A stretch of DNA of 64,000 bases, taken from assembly GCF_011578285.1 (NCBI RefSeq), contig NZ_CP049916.1, positions 2,356,001 to 2,420,000 of the forward strand, given 5' to 3'. Shown piece after piece: positions 35,590 through 44,988 of this stretch; position 1 is the stretch's first letter, and each line of letters begins with the position of its first letter. Origin of the DNA: Acinetobacter lanii (GTDB lineage: Bacteria; Pseudomonadota; Gammaproteobacteria; Pseudomonadales; Moraxellaceae). The translations under genes and the position numbers were made by a program. The notes below the pieces were generated by a model. It was not told the DNA's origin. It did no database searches and saw only the letters and a list, made by a program, of their open reading frames with translations.

Positions 35590-36822
35590 ATGTCCAGCCC
35601 ACAAATTTCTAAACTTAGTTTTGCCACCTTTATTTTCCCGTTGGCATTGGTGCTTTTTGAGTTCGCTGTCTACCTAGGCAACGACTTGGTGCAACCTGCC
35701 ATGCTGTCTGTGACCCGTGATTTTGGGGTCAGCAGTTCATGGTCTCCTGCATCCATGTCCTTCTATTTATTGGGCGGTGGTTGTATCGCTTGGCTCATGG
35801 GGCCTTTATCTGACCGTATTGGACGTAAAAAAATCTTATTGGGTGGCGCACTGTTTTTTGCTGTGACCTGTATTTTGATTTTGTTTACCCAAAATATTCA
35901 AAGCTTCTTGGGTCTACGCTTTTTTCAAGGCATGGGCTTAACCGTGATCAGCGCTGTCGGCTATGCGGCTATCCAAGAAAACTTTGAAGAACGCACTGCG
36001 ATTAAAGTCATGGCGATCATGGGCAATATGACCCTGTTTGCTCCGCTATTGGGTCCGATCATTGGTGCATTTATGATTGACCATATGTCATGGCGTTGGG
36101 GCTTTATCGGGATTTCGATTTTAGCGCTACTAGGATATTTCGGTTTGAAAATGGCGATGCCTGCTGACCAAACAGCAAAACTGTCTAAACAACCGATGCG
36201 CCATATCCTGCAAGATTTCAAAATGGTGTATAGAAACAAGCAGTTTGTGATTTTGACCAGTGCCTTACCGATGGCGTGTCTACCGATTATGTTGTGGATC
36301 TCGCTTTCGCCGGTGATGTTGGTCGAAAAAATTGGCTTGAGCAGTACCCAATACGGTTTAGCGCAAATTCCTGTCTTAGGTGCGCTCATTTTAGGCAGTA
36401 CCATTTTGGTGAAAATTGTCGATAAACATCCGCTCGGTCAAACTGTATTTTGGGGTTTACCGATGATGTTGCTCGGTGCATTGATCATCGTGTTTGGCTT
36501 ATTCGTACCTGATTATTATGTTTGGGCGTTGATCATTGGGATGACCATCATGAGCTTTGGTGAAGGCATTTGTTTCTCGGTGCTATACCGTATGGCGATG
36601 ATGTCATCAGAGGTGTCTAAAGGCACAGTGGCTTCTGCGATGTCGATGATGATGATGCTGACGTTCTTTATTGTGCTTGAAGTATCACGTCATTTGTATG
36701 AAGCTTTTGATATCTATGCCTTCAGTTTCTGCTGTTTAGCTTTGGTGTCGTTGTGGTTTACCCTGCCACGAATCATGTTGAAGAAAGTCATGCTTGAACG
36801 TCGCGAACAAGGCACCTTCTAA
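35590..36822 (+). CDS. craA: MFS multidrug efflux transporter, CraA/MdfA type
   Basis: 410 residues with 12 membrane segments. The first segment reads LVLFEFAVYLGNDLVQP; E24 and D32 match the acidic pair E26/D34 that couples proton antiport in E. coli MdfA. The loop GPLSDRIGRKK is the MFS motif A, and APLLGPIIGAFM is motif C of drug-proton antiporters. Length matches CraA of A. baumannii, which exports chloramphenicol. The drug range here is inferred. Only a weak ribosome site precedes ATG 35590. A strong terminator follows at 36847. Confidence 0.75.
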   Translation: MSSPQISKLSFATFIFPLALVLFEFAVYLGNDLVQPAMLSVTRDFGVSSSWSPASMSFYLLGGGCIAWLMGPLSDRIGRKKILLGGALFFAVTCILILFTQNIQSFLGLRFFQGMGLTVISAVGYAAIQENFEERTAIKVMAIMGNMTLFAPLLGPIIGAFMIDHMSWRWGFIGISILALLGYFGLKMAMPADQTAKLSKQPMRHILQDFKMVYRNKQFVILTSALPMACLPIMLWISLSPVMLVEKIGLSSTQYGLAQIPVLGALILGSTILVKIVDKHPLGQTVFWGLPMMLLGALIIVFGLFVPDYYVWALIIGMTIMSFGEGICFSVLYRMAMMSSEVSKGTVASAMSMMMMLTFFIVLEVSRHLYEAFDIYAFSFCCLALVSLWFTLPRIMLKKVMLERREQGTF

Positions 36823-36846
36823 GCAAGGTACATTGCAGTTGATCTT

Positions 36847-36878
36847 AAAAAAAGGAGTGATCGATTCACTCCTTTTTT
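36847..36878. terminator. Intrinsic terminator after the MFS pump gene
   Basis: GGAGTGA / TCACTCC stem, 5-base loop, seven A before and six T after. Confidence 0.8.
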
Positions 36879-37395
36879 ATGTGCTGCGTTTTGATCATCA
36901 TTTAAATGCATACATAAATAGTGCGTATAGAAATCAAACAATAAAACATAAGTAAAATAATAGGAATAAACTCTATTAAAATATTATTATTTTCATATTA
37001 TGATAATTTAAATATTGTTTTTAGATTATTTATAATCTCCCTTAATACATCTTATCAATGGTATTAAATGTATAAAAAATTAAATAAATCACTACAGAAA
37101 AACTCAATAAGTAATTGATTAAATAGTAATTATATAAGTATATAAAAAATAAATTTTTGAATAAAAACTCAAAATGACATATTTTTCGCCATTCTAAGTT
37201 GCCAAAGTAGCTATCTTAAGTAACAAAATCATCACTGCATTTATATAAAATTGATAGAGTTAAAATTGAAATTAAAAATACCAATTAATCGTTTTTTTGT
37301 CTCAATAAAACATCAAAACAATAAAAAAGCACAGTATGGGAGAACACTGTGCTTCTTCATTTCACTGAGATAAATTTCAGTCAAGTATCACGTGA
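36879..37395. other. Very AT-rich non-coding stretch
   Basis: About 440 bp of strikingly AT-rich sequence (runs of A/T with few GC) before the lipoprotein terminator. No ORF, RNA or repeat structure was recognised. It may be a horizontally acquired scar or an H-NS-bound region. Confidence 0.45.
37321..37354 (-). terminator. Intrinsic terminator of the small lipoprotein gene
   Basis: On the minus strand AAGCACAGT and ACTGTGCTT pair around a 10-base loop, followed by a T-run. It lies about 40 bp past the stop of the 41-residue lipoprotein. Confidence 0.7.
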
Positions 37396-37521
37396 TTAAA
37401 GACCATTTGCACGTTCGCTAACAGCGTTTTCATATGCTCTAAGTTCTTGATATGTAGTAGGATTGTAAGCACAAGCAGTTAATGTTGCGAACAAAGCCAT
37501 GACCACGATTAACTTATTCAT
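37396..37521 (-). CDS. Small lipoprotein, 41 aa
   Basis: Too short for most gene callers. ATG 37521 with a GAGG site 9 bp upstream gives a 41-residue product: signal sequence MNKLIVVMALFATLTAC with lipobox LTAC (Cys17), then a short polar tail (AYNPTTYQELRAYENAVSER) ending NGL. It is about the size of entericidin-like lipoproteins but has no clear match. It has its own terminator and lies alone in AT-rich DNA. Probably a real envelope lipoprotein of unknown role. Confidence 0.75.
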   Translation of the reverse strand: MNKLIVVMALFATLTACAYNPTTYQELRAYENAVSERANGL

Positions 37522-37987
37522 TTGTTGAAACCTCATAGGATATATTGAATAACACTTACGCGACACTGAAATTGTTCAGCGGCTGGTTTGTGCAAGAAAT
37601 ATACGCCTCAATTGTAAAAATTTATAACAGGTAAAACTAATTGAAATAATGGCAAAAATAGATTTTTTATATAATTCATCAATTTATCTATAGAATAATG
37701 CTTATAAAAAAATCACAATAAAATTAATTGATTATAAATTGTACTTTTTGTGTAAAAAATTAGAGTTATTTTAGTTTAAGACAAATTTTATCTGTTTAGT
37801 AAGACTAAAAACATATCATCATATTATTTAACCCCTACTCGAAATGCGCCCACCACCTTCAAATTTTGTGCTTGGATAAATGAAGTATCTCAACTGAAGA
37901 AAAAATGAAATACTCATTTATGTCATTGGTTTGACATCGCACAACAAAAAAGCAGCCGAGGCTGCCTTTTTAAAGAAAATGTAAAGG
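37522..37987. other. AT-rich gap upstream of the lipoprotein gene
   Basis: About 465 bp, mostly AT-rich, holding the lipoprotein promoter and, at its right end, the copA terminator. No further gene seen. Confidence 0.5.
37946..37971. terminator. Terminator of copA
   Basis: GCAGC-CGAG-GCTGC hairpin with six A before and five T after (six T on the minus strand), 17 bp past the copA stop. Confidence 0.8.
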
Positions 37988-40096
37988 CTAAGATTTATTT
38001 AAGCGCAGTGCATTTAACACCACCGACAAGGAACTCAGTGACATTGCCACAGCTGCCATCATTGGGGTTAATAACAACCCTGTAAGTGGATAAAATAATC
38101 CCGCAGCCACAGGCACGCCCAAACCGTTATACACGAATGAAAATGCCAAATTCTGCTTCATGTTTTTGACCCCTGCTTTGGCCATATGTATTGCATCTGC
38201 GACACCACGCACATCTCCTTTGACCAAGGTAATTTGTGCCGTTTGCTTGGCAATATCCGTTCCATTACCCATTGCAATACCGACATTGGCTTGTGCCAAT
38301 GCAGGGGCATCATTGATGCCATCTCCCGCCATTGCCACGACTTTGCCTTGTACTTGGTAACGTTTCACTATCTCTAATTTTTCAGTGGGACTGCAGTTGC
38401 CATACACTTGCTGAATGCCCAAAGCATCTGCGACCAGTTGCGCATTCTTTTGGTGGTCTCCGGTTGCCATCACCACCTCAACACCCTCTACTTTAAGCTG
38501 ATCAATCACGGCTTTGGCATTGTGTTTAACTGCATCATGGATTGAAATGGATGCCAAGACCTGTTGCTCAGTCGCAAGAAAACTCATGACCTGACCCTGC
38601 TCTCGTTGCTCATCCACAGCATTTAAGGTTACAGAATCAAGCGTTAATCCCAATTGCTCAATCAATTTTTGGCTGCCGACATAGACCCATTTCCCCGCTA
38701 TTTGCGCTTTCACGCCCAAGCCTGAAACCTCTTCAAAAGCATCGATCTGTAACAATTGTTCAGCAGCTACTAATTTCGTCAGAGTCTGAGCAATCGGATG
38801 ACTTGAATGCTGTTCGATCGATGCAATCCATTGATGGACTTGCGCCTGCGTTAAAGGCTGTTGATTTAACTGCTCTGTTAACAATTGGACTTGTTTTAGA
38901 CTTGGGCGACCTTCCGTCAATGTGCCTGTTTTATCAATAATTAAAGTATTGACCTGACTTAAAGCCTCGATCGCTTCTGCATCTTTAAACAGAACCCCTT
39001 TTTGAGCCGCTCGACCTGTAGTAGCCATGACTGACATGGGGGTAGCTAAACCGAGTGCACATGGGCAGGCAATGATTAACACCGCAACGGCGCACATGAG
39101 AGCCAAATCAAACTGCGCCTGTCCAAAGACCATCCAAGCTATAAAGGTCAGCACAGCAACAGTTAACACGATCATCACAAAGTATTTCGCTACAACATCC
39201 GCCAGTCGCTGCAAGGGCGCTTTAGAGCGCTGAGCGTCGGCGACGGTCTGAATCATTTTTGCCAAAGTGGTGTTTTGACCAATGGCAGTGGTGCGAATTT
39301 TTAAACTGCCTTGTTGATTGATGGTTCCGCCGATGACTTGATCATCGACTTGCTTTTTCACCGGCAAAGGTTCACCTGTCATCATCGACTCATCGACATG
39401 GCTAACCCCCTCAATTACTACTCCATCAAGAGGAATCTGCTCACCTGAAGCAATTTGTAAAACATCCCCTTGTTGAATATCAGCAATGTCTACCTCAACC
39501 GCTTGACCTTGTTGGATACGTTTGGCTTTGCTCGGTTGCAACTTCATTAAACTTTTTAATGCATCTGCGGTTTTGGCACGGGCTTTTAGCTCCATGATCT
39601 GTCCGAGTAAGCTTAAGCTCACAATCATACATGCCGCTTCAAAATACACCGCCACCCCATGCCCTGTCTTGGCTTGCATTGGAATGAGTGAAGGAAAAAC
39701 CGTCGCTACTACACTATAAATAAAGGCAGCCAGTATCCCAACCCCAATCAAACTCCACATATTCAGGTTGAGGGTTGTGTAAGACACCCAACAGCGCTCA
39801 ATAAAAGGTTTGCCTGCCCACAGCACCACAGGCACACTCAAGACCAGTTCAATCCACGGTTGAATGTGTGCCGGAATAAAGGCATGAATATGCGACCCCA
39901 TCGCGAGCACAAACACCAATAATGTCAAAGGCAAGGTCATCCAAAAACGATGACTAAAATCCACCAATTCAGGATTGGGCCCATCGTCCAAGCTTGGTTG
40001 CATCGGCTCAAGTGCCATCCCACAGATTGGACAAGTTCCCGGCCCTTTTTGCACAATTTCCGGGTCCATGGGGCAGGTGAACAACACATCATCCAT
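37988..40096 (-). CDS. copA: Copper-exporting P1B-type ATPase core (frameshifted 5' end)
   Basis: About 702 residues containing the complete ATPase core. In order: an N-terminal heavy-metal-binding motif (TCPMDPEIVQKGPGTCPICG), about eight membrane segments with the metal site IACPCALGLATP, the phosphorylation motif DKTGTLTEG, the P1B His-Pro (HSSHPIAQT) and GDGINDAPAL. These fit Cu(I) export from the cytoplasm. The open frame extends upstream to 40132 only through a TTG that is the Leu of CLSKFKQDPTTYLIPFDQ, which continues the third YHS domain of the neighbouring frame. So the gene is the 3' part of a YHS-CopA fusion split by a frameshift near 40170. Restart at ATG 40096 is possible. Confidence 0.85.
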   Translation of the reverse strand: MDDVLFTCPMDPEIVQKGPGTCPICGMALEPMQPSLDDGPNPELVDFSHRFWMTLPLTLLVFVLAMGSHIHAFIPAHIQPWIELVLSVPVVLWAGKPFIERCWVSYTTLNLNMWSLIGVGILAAFIYSVVATVFPSLIPMQAKTGHGVAVYFEAACMIVSLSLLGQIMELKARAKTADALKSLMKLQPSKAKRIQQGQAVEVDIADIQQGDVLQIASGEQIPLDGVVIEGVSHVDESMMTGEPLPVKKQVDDQVIGGTINQQGSLKIRTTAIGQNTTLAKMIQTVADAQRSKAPLQRLADVVAKYFVMIVLTVAVLTFIAWMVFGQAQFDLALMCAVAVLIIACPCALGLATPMSVMATTGRAAQKGVLFKDAEAIEALSQVNTLIIDKTGTLTEGRPSLKQVQLLTEQLNQQPLTQAQVHQWIASIEQHSSHPIAQTLTKLVAAEQLLQIDAFEEVSGLGVKAQIAGKWVYVGSQKLIEQLGLTLDSVTLNAVDEQREQGQVMSFLATEQQVLASISIHDAVKHNAKAVIDQLKVEGVEVVMATGDHQKNAQLVADALGIQQVYGNCSPTEKLEIVKRYQVQGKVVAMAGDGINDAPALAQANVGIAMGNGTDIAKQTAQITLVKGDVRGVADAIHMAKAGVKNMKQNLAFSFVYNGLGVPVAAGLFYPLTGLLLTPMMAAVAMSLSSLSVVLNALRLNKS

Positions 40097-40151
40097 GCCT
40101 TCAGGCGCTTTGCGCTGATCAAAGGGAATCAAATAAGTTGTAGGGTCTTGC

Positions 40152-40901
40152 TTAAATTTGCTTAAACAGGATGTTGCAGAAATAATAGAGTTGATTTTGA
40201 TAGCTTGTCTTTAGCTCTGTCGATGTATCTACAGACATCCCACAAACAGGATCAATCGCTGTGTCTGTAGACGACTGACCATGTGTATGCGCATGTGGAT
40301 TTCCTCTACAGCATGAACTTTGTTGAGGCGCTTTGATAAGCTCAGGCATTACAGGCTTGGTACAACACCCCGCATCTTGACGATTTAACTGTTCATTTAC
40401 CTTATCTTTTACAGCTTCTTTTTTAGCATGCGAATGATTCAAGGCATTTTGATTTGGTTGATCAACCAGATACTTTTCTGGATCTTGAACAAATCTGTTC
40501 AAACAGCCCTGACAGCAAAAGTAGTAGCTTTGCCCTTGATAGTCGGTATGGGGCTTGGTTGGATTTGTCACGCGCATCCCACAGACGGGATCAGTAAAAT
40601 CTATGCTCTGATCTTTAAACAAAGTTTCTTTTTGTGTTTTTGAACTACAACAAGTCTTTTCATTCTGCACAGCATCATCAGTTTGCTTGTTTATAAATTT
40701 TTCAGGGGATTGTATAAAGCGTTGTTTACAGCCATCACAGCAAAATAAATATCGGAGACCATCCATGTCCACATAATGCAACGTATTCTCACCAACCGTC
40801 ATACCACAGACAGGGTCAGTATCAATTACCTGTAATCGCTTTAATTCGATCTCTGTATCGGTTGATTTAGAACAGCATGCATGTGGTTTTTGTTCAGCCA
40901 T
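40152..40901 (-). CDS. YHS-domain metal-binding part of copA, cut by frameshift
   Basis: 249 residues starting at ATG 40901 with a strong AAGGGG site. It holds three YHS units, each opening with DPVCGM. The first two are complete and end in FCCDGCKQRF and FCCQGCLNRF. The third (IDPVCGMSVDTSTELKTSYQ) breaks at YYFC and continues as NILFKQI before a stop. In the next frame the expected CLSKFKQDPTTYL is present, so a net 2-bp loss or 1-bp gain has split one YHS-ATPase gene. His/Cys-rich linkers (RGNPHAHTHGQSS) may bind metal. It is divergent from the CueR-like gene, with a MerR-type operator between. Confidence 0.82.
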   Translation of the reverse strand: MAEQKPHACCSKSTDTEIELKRLQVIDTDPVCGMTVGENTLHYVDMDGLRYLFCCDGCKQRFIQSPEKFINKQTDDAVQNEKTCCSSKTQKETLFKDQSIDFTDPVCGMRVTNPTKPHTDYQGQSYYFCCQGCLNRFVQDPEKYLVDQPNQNALNHSHAKKEAVKDKVNEQLNRQDAGCCTKPVMPELIKAPQQSSCCRGNPHAHTHGQSSTDTAIDPVCGMSVDTSTELKTSYQNQLYYFCNILFKQI

Positions 40902-40933
40902 GATGATCCCCTTTTTGATTTGTATATGCCAAT

Positions 40934-40965
40934 AGGATAAAGTCTGTACCCGAGTACAGAGTCAA
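40934..40965 (-). promoter_or_regulatory. CueR/MerR-type operator-promoter for copA
   Basis: On the minus strand TTGACT (-35) and TATCCT (-10) are separated by 20 bp. The dyad CTGTAC-TCGG-GTACAG (40944-40959) fills the spacer. An overlong spacer with a central dyad is the hallmark of promoters activated by MerR-family regulators such as CueR, with copper as the expected signal. Confidence 0.8.
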
Positions 40966-41000
40966 GTGTTGTTTACACATTCAATCCTGTGGAGGTGATG

Positions 41001-41399
41001 ATGTTGACCATTGGAAAACTTGCCAAACACTGTCAGGTGAATATTGAAACCATTCGTTATTATCAACGCATTGGACTGATGCGCATTCCCAAAACGCATA
41101 GCCACTATCGTTATTATAATGATCAAGATATTGAAACTTTGCATTTTATTCAAAAAGCCAAAGATGCAGGCTTACAGCTCAGTGAAATTCAGGAGCTGCT
41201 CCAACTTGAACTGGAGGATCGCACCCAAGCTCGACAAGTCATCCAACAACGCTTAGAAAAAATTGATCAGCGTATTCAGGAACTACAAGGGCTCAAGCTT
41301 CGCTTAACGTCTTGGATTGATGATTGTGAAAACAGTGCAACCGTCTGCTGTCCAATTTTGCGAGACTTAAAAAGTGATGCTTCGCTAAAAAGTAGCTAA
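41001..41399 (+). CDS. cueR: CueR-like MerR-family copper-responsive regulator
   Basis: 132 residues with the MerR winged helix (LTIGKLAKHCQVNIETIRYYQRIGLM), a dimerisation helix (RQVIQQRLEKIDQRIQELQGL) and a C-terminal metal loop CENSATVCCPI. The Cys spacing (eight apart, followed by PI) resembles the Cu(I) loop of CueR, C112 and C120. The Hg-specific third Cys in the dimer helix is absent. GGAGG at 40991-40995 supports ATG 41001. It is divergent from the YHS/copA gene with the operator between, so it should control it. Confidence 0.8.
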   Translation: MLTIGKLAKHCQVNIETIRYYQRIGLMRIPKTHSHYRYYNDQDIETLHFIQKAKDAGLQLSEIQELLQLELEDRTQARQVIQQRLEKIDQRIQELQGLKLRLTSWIDDCENSATVCCPILRDLKSDASLKSS

Positions 41400-41511
41400 A
41401 ACTTAGGCACTTTTTATTCAGATTAAAATCCGCTCGAACTGCGTTCCATGCTGCTTAGAGCTGCTTAGACAAGCGTGCATGATTTCAAACACATTTAAAC
41501 AGGAACACCTC

Positions 41512-42120
41512 ATGTCGATGGATATGAAATCTCTTCGAAAAACCCTCAGACAACAAAGACGCCGTGTTTCCGTATTTGAACATAAAAAAACTGAACAGCG
41601 TGTTCTTGCTCAATTAGGTCAGTCTCCGATATTTAATCAGGCTCAACATATTGGCGTGTATCTGCATGCTTTTGGCGAAGTGCATAGCCATCGCATCATC
41701 ATGCGCAGTTTTGCGCTCGGTAAAAAAGTCTATTTGCCCATGATTTGTAATATGAATCAAACATTACATTGGGTACGCATCACACAACAGCAATATCTAA
41801 ATAAACGCTTTTCACAGCATCCACTCGGGATGAAAGAACCGATGCAATCTCGTGGCAAAGATGCGAAACAGCTCGACTTATTGATCATGCCTCTACTGGC
41901 CTGTGATGCTTGGGGGACACGGATTGGTATGGGCGGTGGTTACTATGACCGTACTTTAGCCACAGCAGCGATCAAACCGATTCGTATGGGATTGGCGCAC
42001 GACTTTCAATATGTTGAAACCCGCTTAGATCGACAGCTCTGGGATCAACCTTTGGATGGGCTGATTACCCCATCGAAAAGCTATCGATTTAAACGAAATT
42101 TACGAAAAAACAGTGTTTAA
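41512..42120 (+). CDS. ygfA: 5-formyltetrahydrofolate cyclo-ligase
   Basis: 202 residues. The conserved C-terminal motif GMGGGYYDRTL and the N-terminal basic region (KSLRKTLRQQRRRVS) identify MTHFS, which makes 5,10-methenyl-THF from 5-formyl-THF with ATP. In E. coli ygfA follows 6S RNA; here it is 24 kb away. ATG 41512 is preferred to ATG 41479 because it gives the family N-terminus; no strong ribosome site is seen for either. Confidence 0.88.
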   Translation: MSMDMKSLRKTLRQQRRRVSVFEHKKTEQRVLAQLGQSPIFNQAQHIGVYLHAFGEVHSHRIIMRSFALGKKVYLPMICNMNQTLHWVRITQQQYLNKRFSQHPLGMKEPMQSRGKDAKQLDLLIMPLLACDAWGTRIGMGGGYYDRTLATAAIKPIRMGLAHDFQYVETRLDRQLWDQPLDGLITPSKSYRFKRNLRKNSV

Positions 42121-42245
42121 GACGCTTATTTATACAATTTTGCATGCCTTTTACAGATATTTATCTAAAACAGCCCTTGTAATTTTTCAAATACACATCA
42201 CTATAAAAAATATGGCAACACCGTTGTCACTCATTAGGAGTGCTC

Positions 42246-44672
42246 ATGACTGATCTTATTATGAATGAAGAAAACTTAGAACTTCAGACCCCAAGCGTTT
42301 TACCGCTTTTAGCTTTACGCGATGTTGTCGTGTACCCTCACATGCAAATTGCGTTATTTGTTGGTCGTGAAAAATCGATCAAAGCAGTTGATGTAGCTCG
42401 TAACAGTGACAATTTAGTCTTCGTTGTTGCACAACAAGATTCGCTTACAGAAGAAATCGACCACGATAATTTATATCAATACGGTACGGTTGCGAAAATT
42501 GTGCAAGTGGTGAACCATGAAAACGATGAAAACTGCATTAAAGTTTTAATTGAAGGGATTCATCGTTCAAAATTGGTCAATATCATAGATAACGACGATT
42601 ATTTGTCAGCTGAACATGACCTCAGCCCAATGACCATTTCAATGGATGATGCCACTCAGGCAACCCGTCTTGAAGAGTTGCGTACTCTATTTGGTCAGTA
42701 TGCTGAAGCAAAATTACGTAACGCACGTGAACTGATCACGGCTGCAGGCAAAATCGATGACCTGTTACAGTTAATGTTCTTTGTGGCAACTCGTGTGCCT
42801 TTGAATATTGACATTAAACAAAAATTCTTAGAATACGATGAATTTGAAGCACATTTAGCAGAACTCATGACGTATTTGCTACAACAGTCTGAAGAACAAC
42901 AGATTGAGCAATCGTTACATGACAATGTGAAACGCCAAATGGAAAAAAATCAGCGCGAATACTTCCTCAATGAAAAGATGAAAGTCATTCAGCGCGAACT
43001 TTCTGACATGAACGGCGGTGCGGAAGATGATATTGCTGAAATCGAACGTCGTTTAGGTGAAGCAGATTTACCCGACCATGTGCGTAAAAAAGCTGAATCT
43101 GAATTCCGTAAGCTAAAAGCAATGCAACCTGCTTCGAGTGAAGCGGCTGTAGTGCGTAACTATATTGAAGCAATTTTAGATACACCGTGGAATAAAGCCA
43201 GCAAAGTCAGCATCAACTTGACCAAAGCGCAAGACATCTTAGATGCCGACCACTATGGTTTGGACGAAGTGAAACAACGTATTGTTGAATATCTTGCCGT
43301 TCAATCACGTGTGAAAAAATTGCGTGGTCCAATCCTGTGCTTAGTTGGCCCTCCAGGTGTCGGTAAAACCTCTCTAGGTGAATCTGTAGCGAAAGCGACG
43401 GGTCGTGAATTTGTCCGTATGGCACTCGGTGGTGTCCGTGACGAAGCGGAAATCCGTGGTCACCGCCGTACCTATATCGGTGCGATGCCAGGTAAAATTG
43501 TGCAGTCTTTAACAAAAGTCGGTGTGAAGAATCCATTATTCTTGCTCGATGAAATCGACAAGATGGCGCAAGACTACCGTGGTGACCCTGCCTCTGCCTT
43601 GCTTGAAGTTTTGGATCCATCGCAAAACAACAAGTTTAACGATCACTACTTAGACCTTGATTTAGATTTGTCTGAAGTGATGTTCATCTGTACTGCAAAC
43701 AGTATGAATATTCCTGAAGCGCTGCTTGACCGTATGGAAGTGATTCGTCTACCGGGTTATACCGAAGAAGAGAAAGTCAATATTGCCGATCGTTACTTGG
43801 TACCGAAAGCCATTAAGAACAATGGTCTACGTGGCAAAGAGTTAACTGTCCATGAAGAAGCGATTCGTGACATCGTGCGCCGTTATACCCGTGAAGCCGG
43901 TGTGCGTAGCCTTGAACGTGAATTGTCAAAAATTGCACGTAAAGTGGTCAAAGAAGCGGTCAGCAAAAAAGCCAAAAATCTTCAGATTGATGTCACGGCT
44001 GAAAATCTACCAGATTACTTAGGTGCACATAAGTTCGACTACGGTATGACGGAAGAAGAAGCACAAGTCGGTCGCGTGAATGGCTTGGCGTGGACATCTG
44101 TCGGTGGTGAATTACTCACCATTGAAGTAGCGGCAGTGAAAGGTAAAGGTAAATTCATTACCACCGGTTCACTCGGTGATGTCATGAAAGAATCAATTAC
44201 TGCTGCCATGACGGTGGTACGTACCCGTGCTGAAGAGCTCGGTATTGAAGCGATTCGTTTTGAAGAAACCGATGTGCATGTGCATTTACCTGAAGGTGCA
44301 ACACCGAAAGATGGTCCATCTGCAGGTTTAGCTTTGACGACTGCCCTTGTTTCAGCATTCACAGGCATTGCGATTCGTCCTGATATCGCGATGACCGGTG
44401 AAACCAGCTTAGGCGGTCGTGCCATGCGCATTGGCGGTCTAAAAGAGAAGCTGCTTGCTGCACACCGTGGTGGCGTGAAACTTGTGTTTATTCCACAAGA
44501 GAACGTGCGTGACTTGTCTGAAATTCCAGACAATGTCAAAGAAGGTTTGGAAATCAAAGCCGTGAAATCAATTGATGAGATTTTACCTTTAGCTTTGGTG
44601 TCTATGCCGAAACCTTTGCCTAAAACACCGATTGTAAAACCGGTTGAAGAAGGTAAAGCAGCACGTCATTAA
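42246..44672 (+). CDS. lon: ATP-dependent protease Lon
   Basis: 808-residue serine-lysine protease for damaged and regulatory proteins. An N-terminal LON domain (LPLLALRDVVVYPHMQIAL) is followed by a coiled region, then the AAA+ module (Walker A GPPGVGKTSLG, Walker B FLLDEIDKM) and the C-terminal protease domain. Ser692 in DGPSAGLAL and Lys735 in GLKEKLLAAH are the catalytic pair, 43 residues apart as in E. coli Lon (S679, K722). A TAGGAG site precedes ATG 42246. A strong terminator follows. Confidence 0.97.
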   Translation: MTDLIMNEENLELQTPSVLPLLALRDVVVYPHMQIALFVGREKSIKAVDVARNSDNLVFVVAQQDSLTEEIDHDNLYQYGTVAKIVQVVNHENDENCIKVLIEGIHRSKLVNIIDNDDYLSAEHDLSPMTISMDDATQATRLEELRTLFGQYAEAKLRNARELITAAGKIDDLLQLMFFVATRVPLNIDIKQKFLEYDEFEAHLAELMTYLLQQSEEQQIEQSLHDNVKRQMEKNQREYFLNEKMKVIQRELSDMNGGAEDDIAEIERRLGEADLPDHVRKKAESEFRKLKAMQPASSEAAVVRNYIEAILDTPWNKASKVSINLTKAQDILDADHYGLDEVKQRIVEYLAVQSRVKKLRGPILCLVGPPGVGKTSLGESVAKATGREFVRMALGGVRDEAEIRGHRRTYIGAMPGKIVQSLTKVGVKNPLFLLDEIDKMAQDYRGDPASALLEVLDPSQNNKFNDHYLDLDLDLSEVMFICTANSMNIPEALLDRMEVIRLPGYTEEEKVNIADRYLVPKAIKNNGLRGKELTVHEEAIRDIVRRYTREAGVRSLERELSKIARKVVKEAVSKKAKNLQIDVTAENLPDYLGAHKFDYGMTEEEAQVGRVNGLAWTSVGGELLTIEVAAVKGKGKFITTGSLGDVMKESITAAMTVVRTRAEELGIEAIRFEETDVHVHLPEGATPKDGPSAGLALTTALVSAFTGIAIRPDIAMTGETSLGGRAMRIGGLKEKLLAAHRGGVKLVFIPQENVRDLSEIPDNVKEGLEIKAVKSIDEILPLALVSMPKPLPKTPIVKPVEEGKAARH

Positions 44673-44702
44673 GTGATGCTTTGACAATATTATGATTTAA
44701 GA

Positions 44703-44727
44703 AAGAGAGCTTCGGCTCTCTTTTTTT
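44703..44727 (+). terminator. Intrinsic terminator of lon
   Basis: AGAGAGC-TTCG-GCTCTCT, a stable UUCG tetraloop, followed by a T-run. Confidence 0.9.
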
Positions 44728-44819
44728 AGCTTGGGTTACATGATTGTACTGGATAAAAATCTGGGTATGGAATGATTGCTTACAATTGAAAAAACCATTT
44801 TGATCCTCATCTTATATAG

Positions 44820-44927
44820 TAATCAAAGGAATCATATTTGCTGTTGCTTTTTTTCAAACACTCAACTGTATCTCCAGACGGATGAGTGTGAGACGCAGTC
44901 ATATTCTATTCATGACTGCGCTTTTTT
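44820..44927 (+). ncRNA. Candidate small RNA with tandem hairpins
   Basis: After the lon terminator, a second orphan terminator (44894-44927) faces right. Just before it, ACACTCA (44858-44864) pairs with TGAGTGT (44883-44889) around an 18-base loop. Two stacked hairpins ending in a T-run, with no gene in the stretch and a poor TATA-like element near 44810, are what a short intergenic sRNA looks like. The 5' end is a guess. Confidence 0.35.
44894..44927 (+). terminator. Orphan intrinsic terminator
   Basis: CGCAGTCAT / ATGACTGCG stem with a 9-base loop, followed by C and six T. On the minus strand no T-run follows, so it faces right and does not serve the M28 peptidase gene. Confidence 0.7.
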
Positions 44928-44988
44928 ATGGCTGTCATTTAGTGCTTTTAACCTCCTAGTTAAGGCCTAGTTAGGGATAGTCACCTAT

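Noticed and set aside
40096..40132. TTG 40132 as true start of the P-type ATPase
   Set aside because: It is the Leu codon of a continuing YHS domain, with no ribosome site.
43213..44557. Minus-strand frames of 135 and 172 codons inside lon
   Set aside because: Shadows of a well-defined gene; no start signals or family features.
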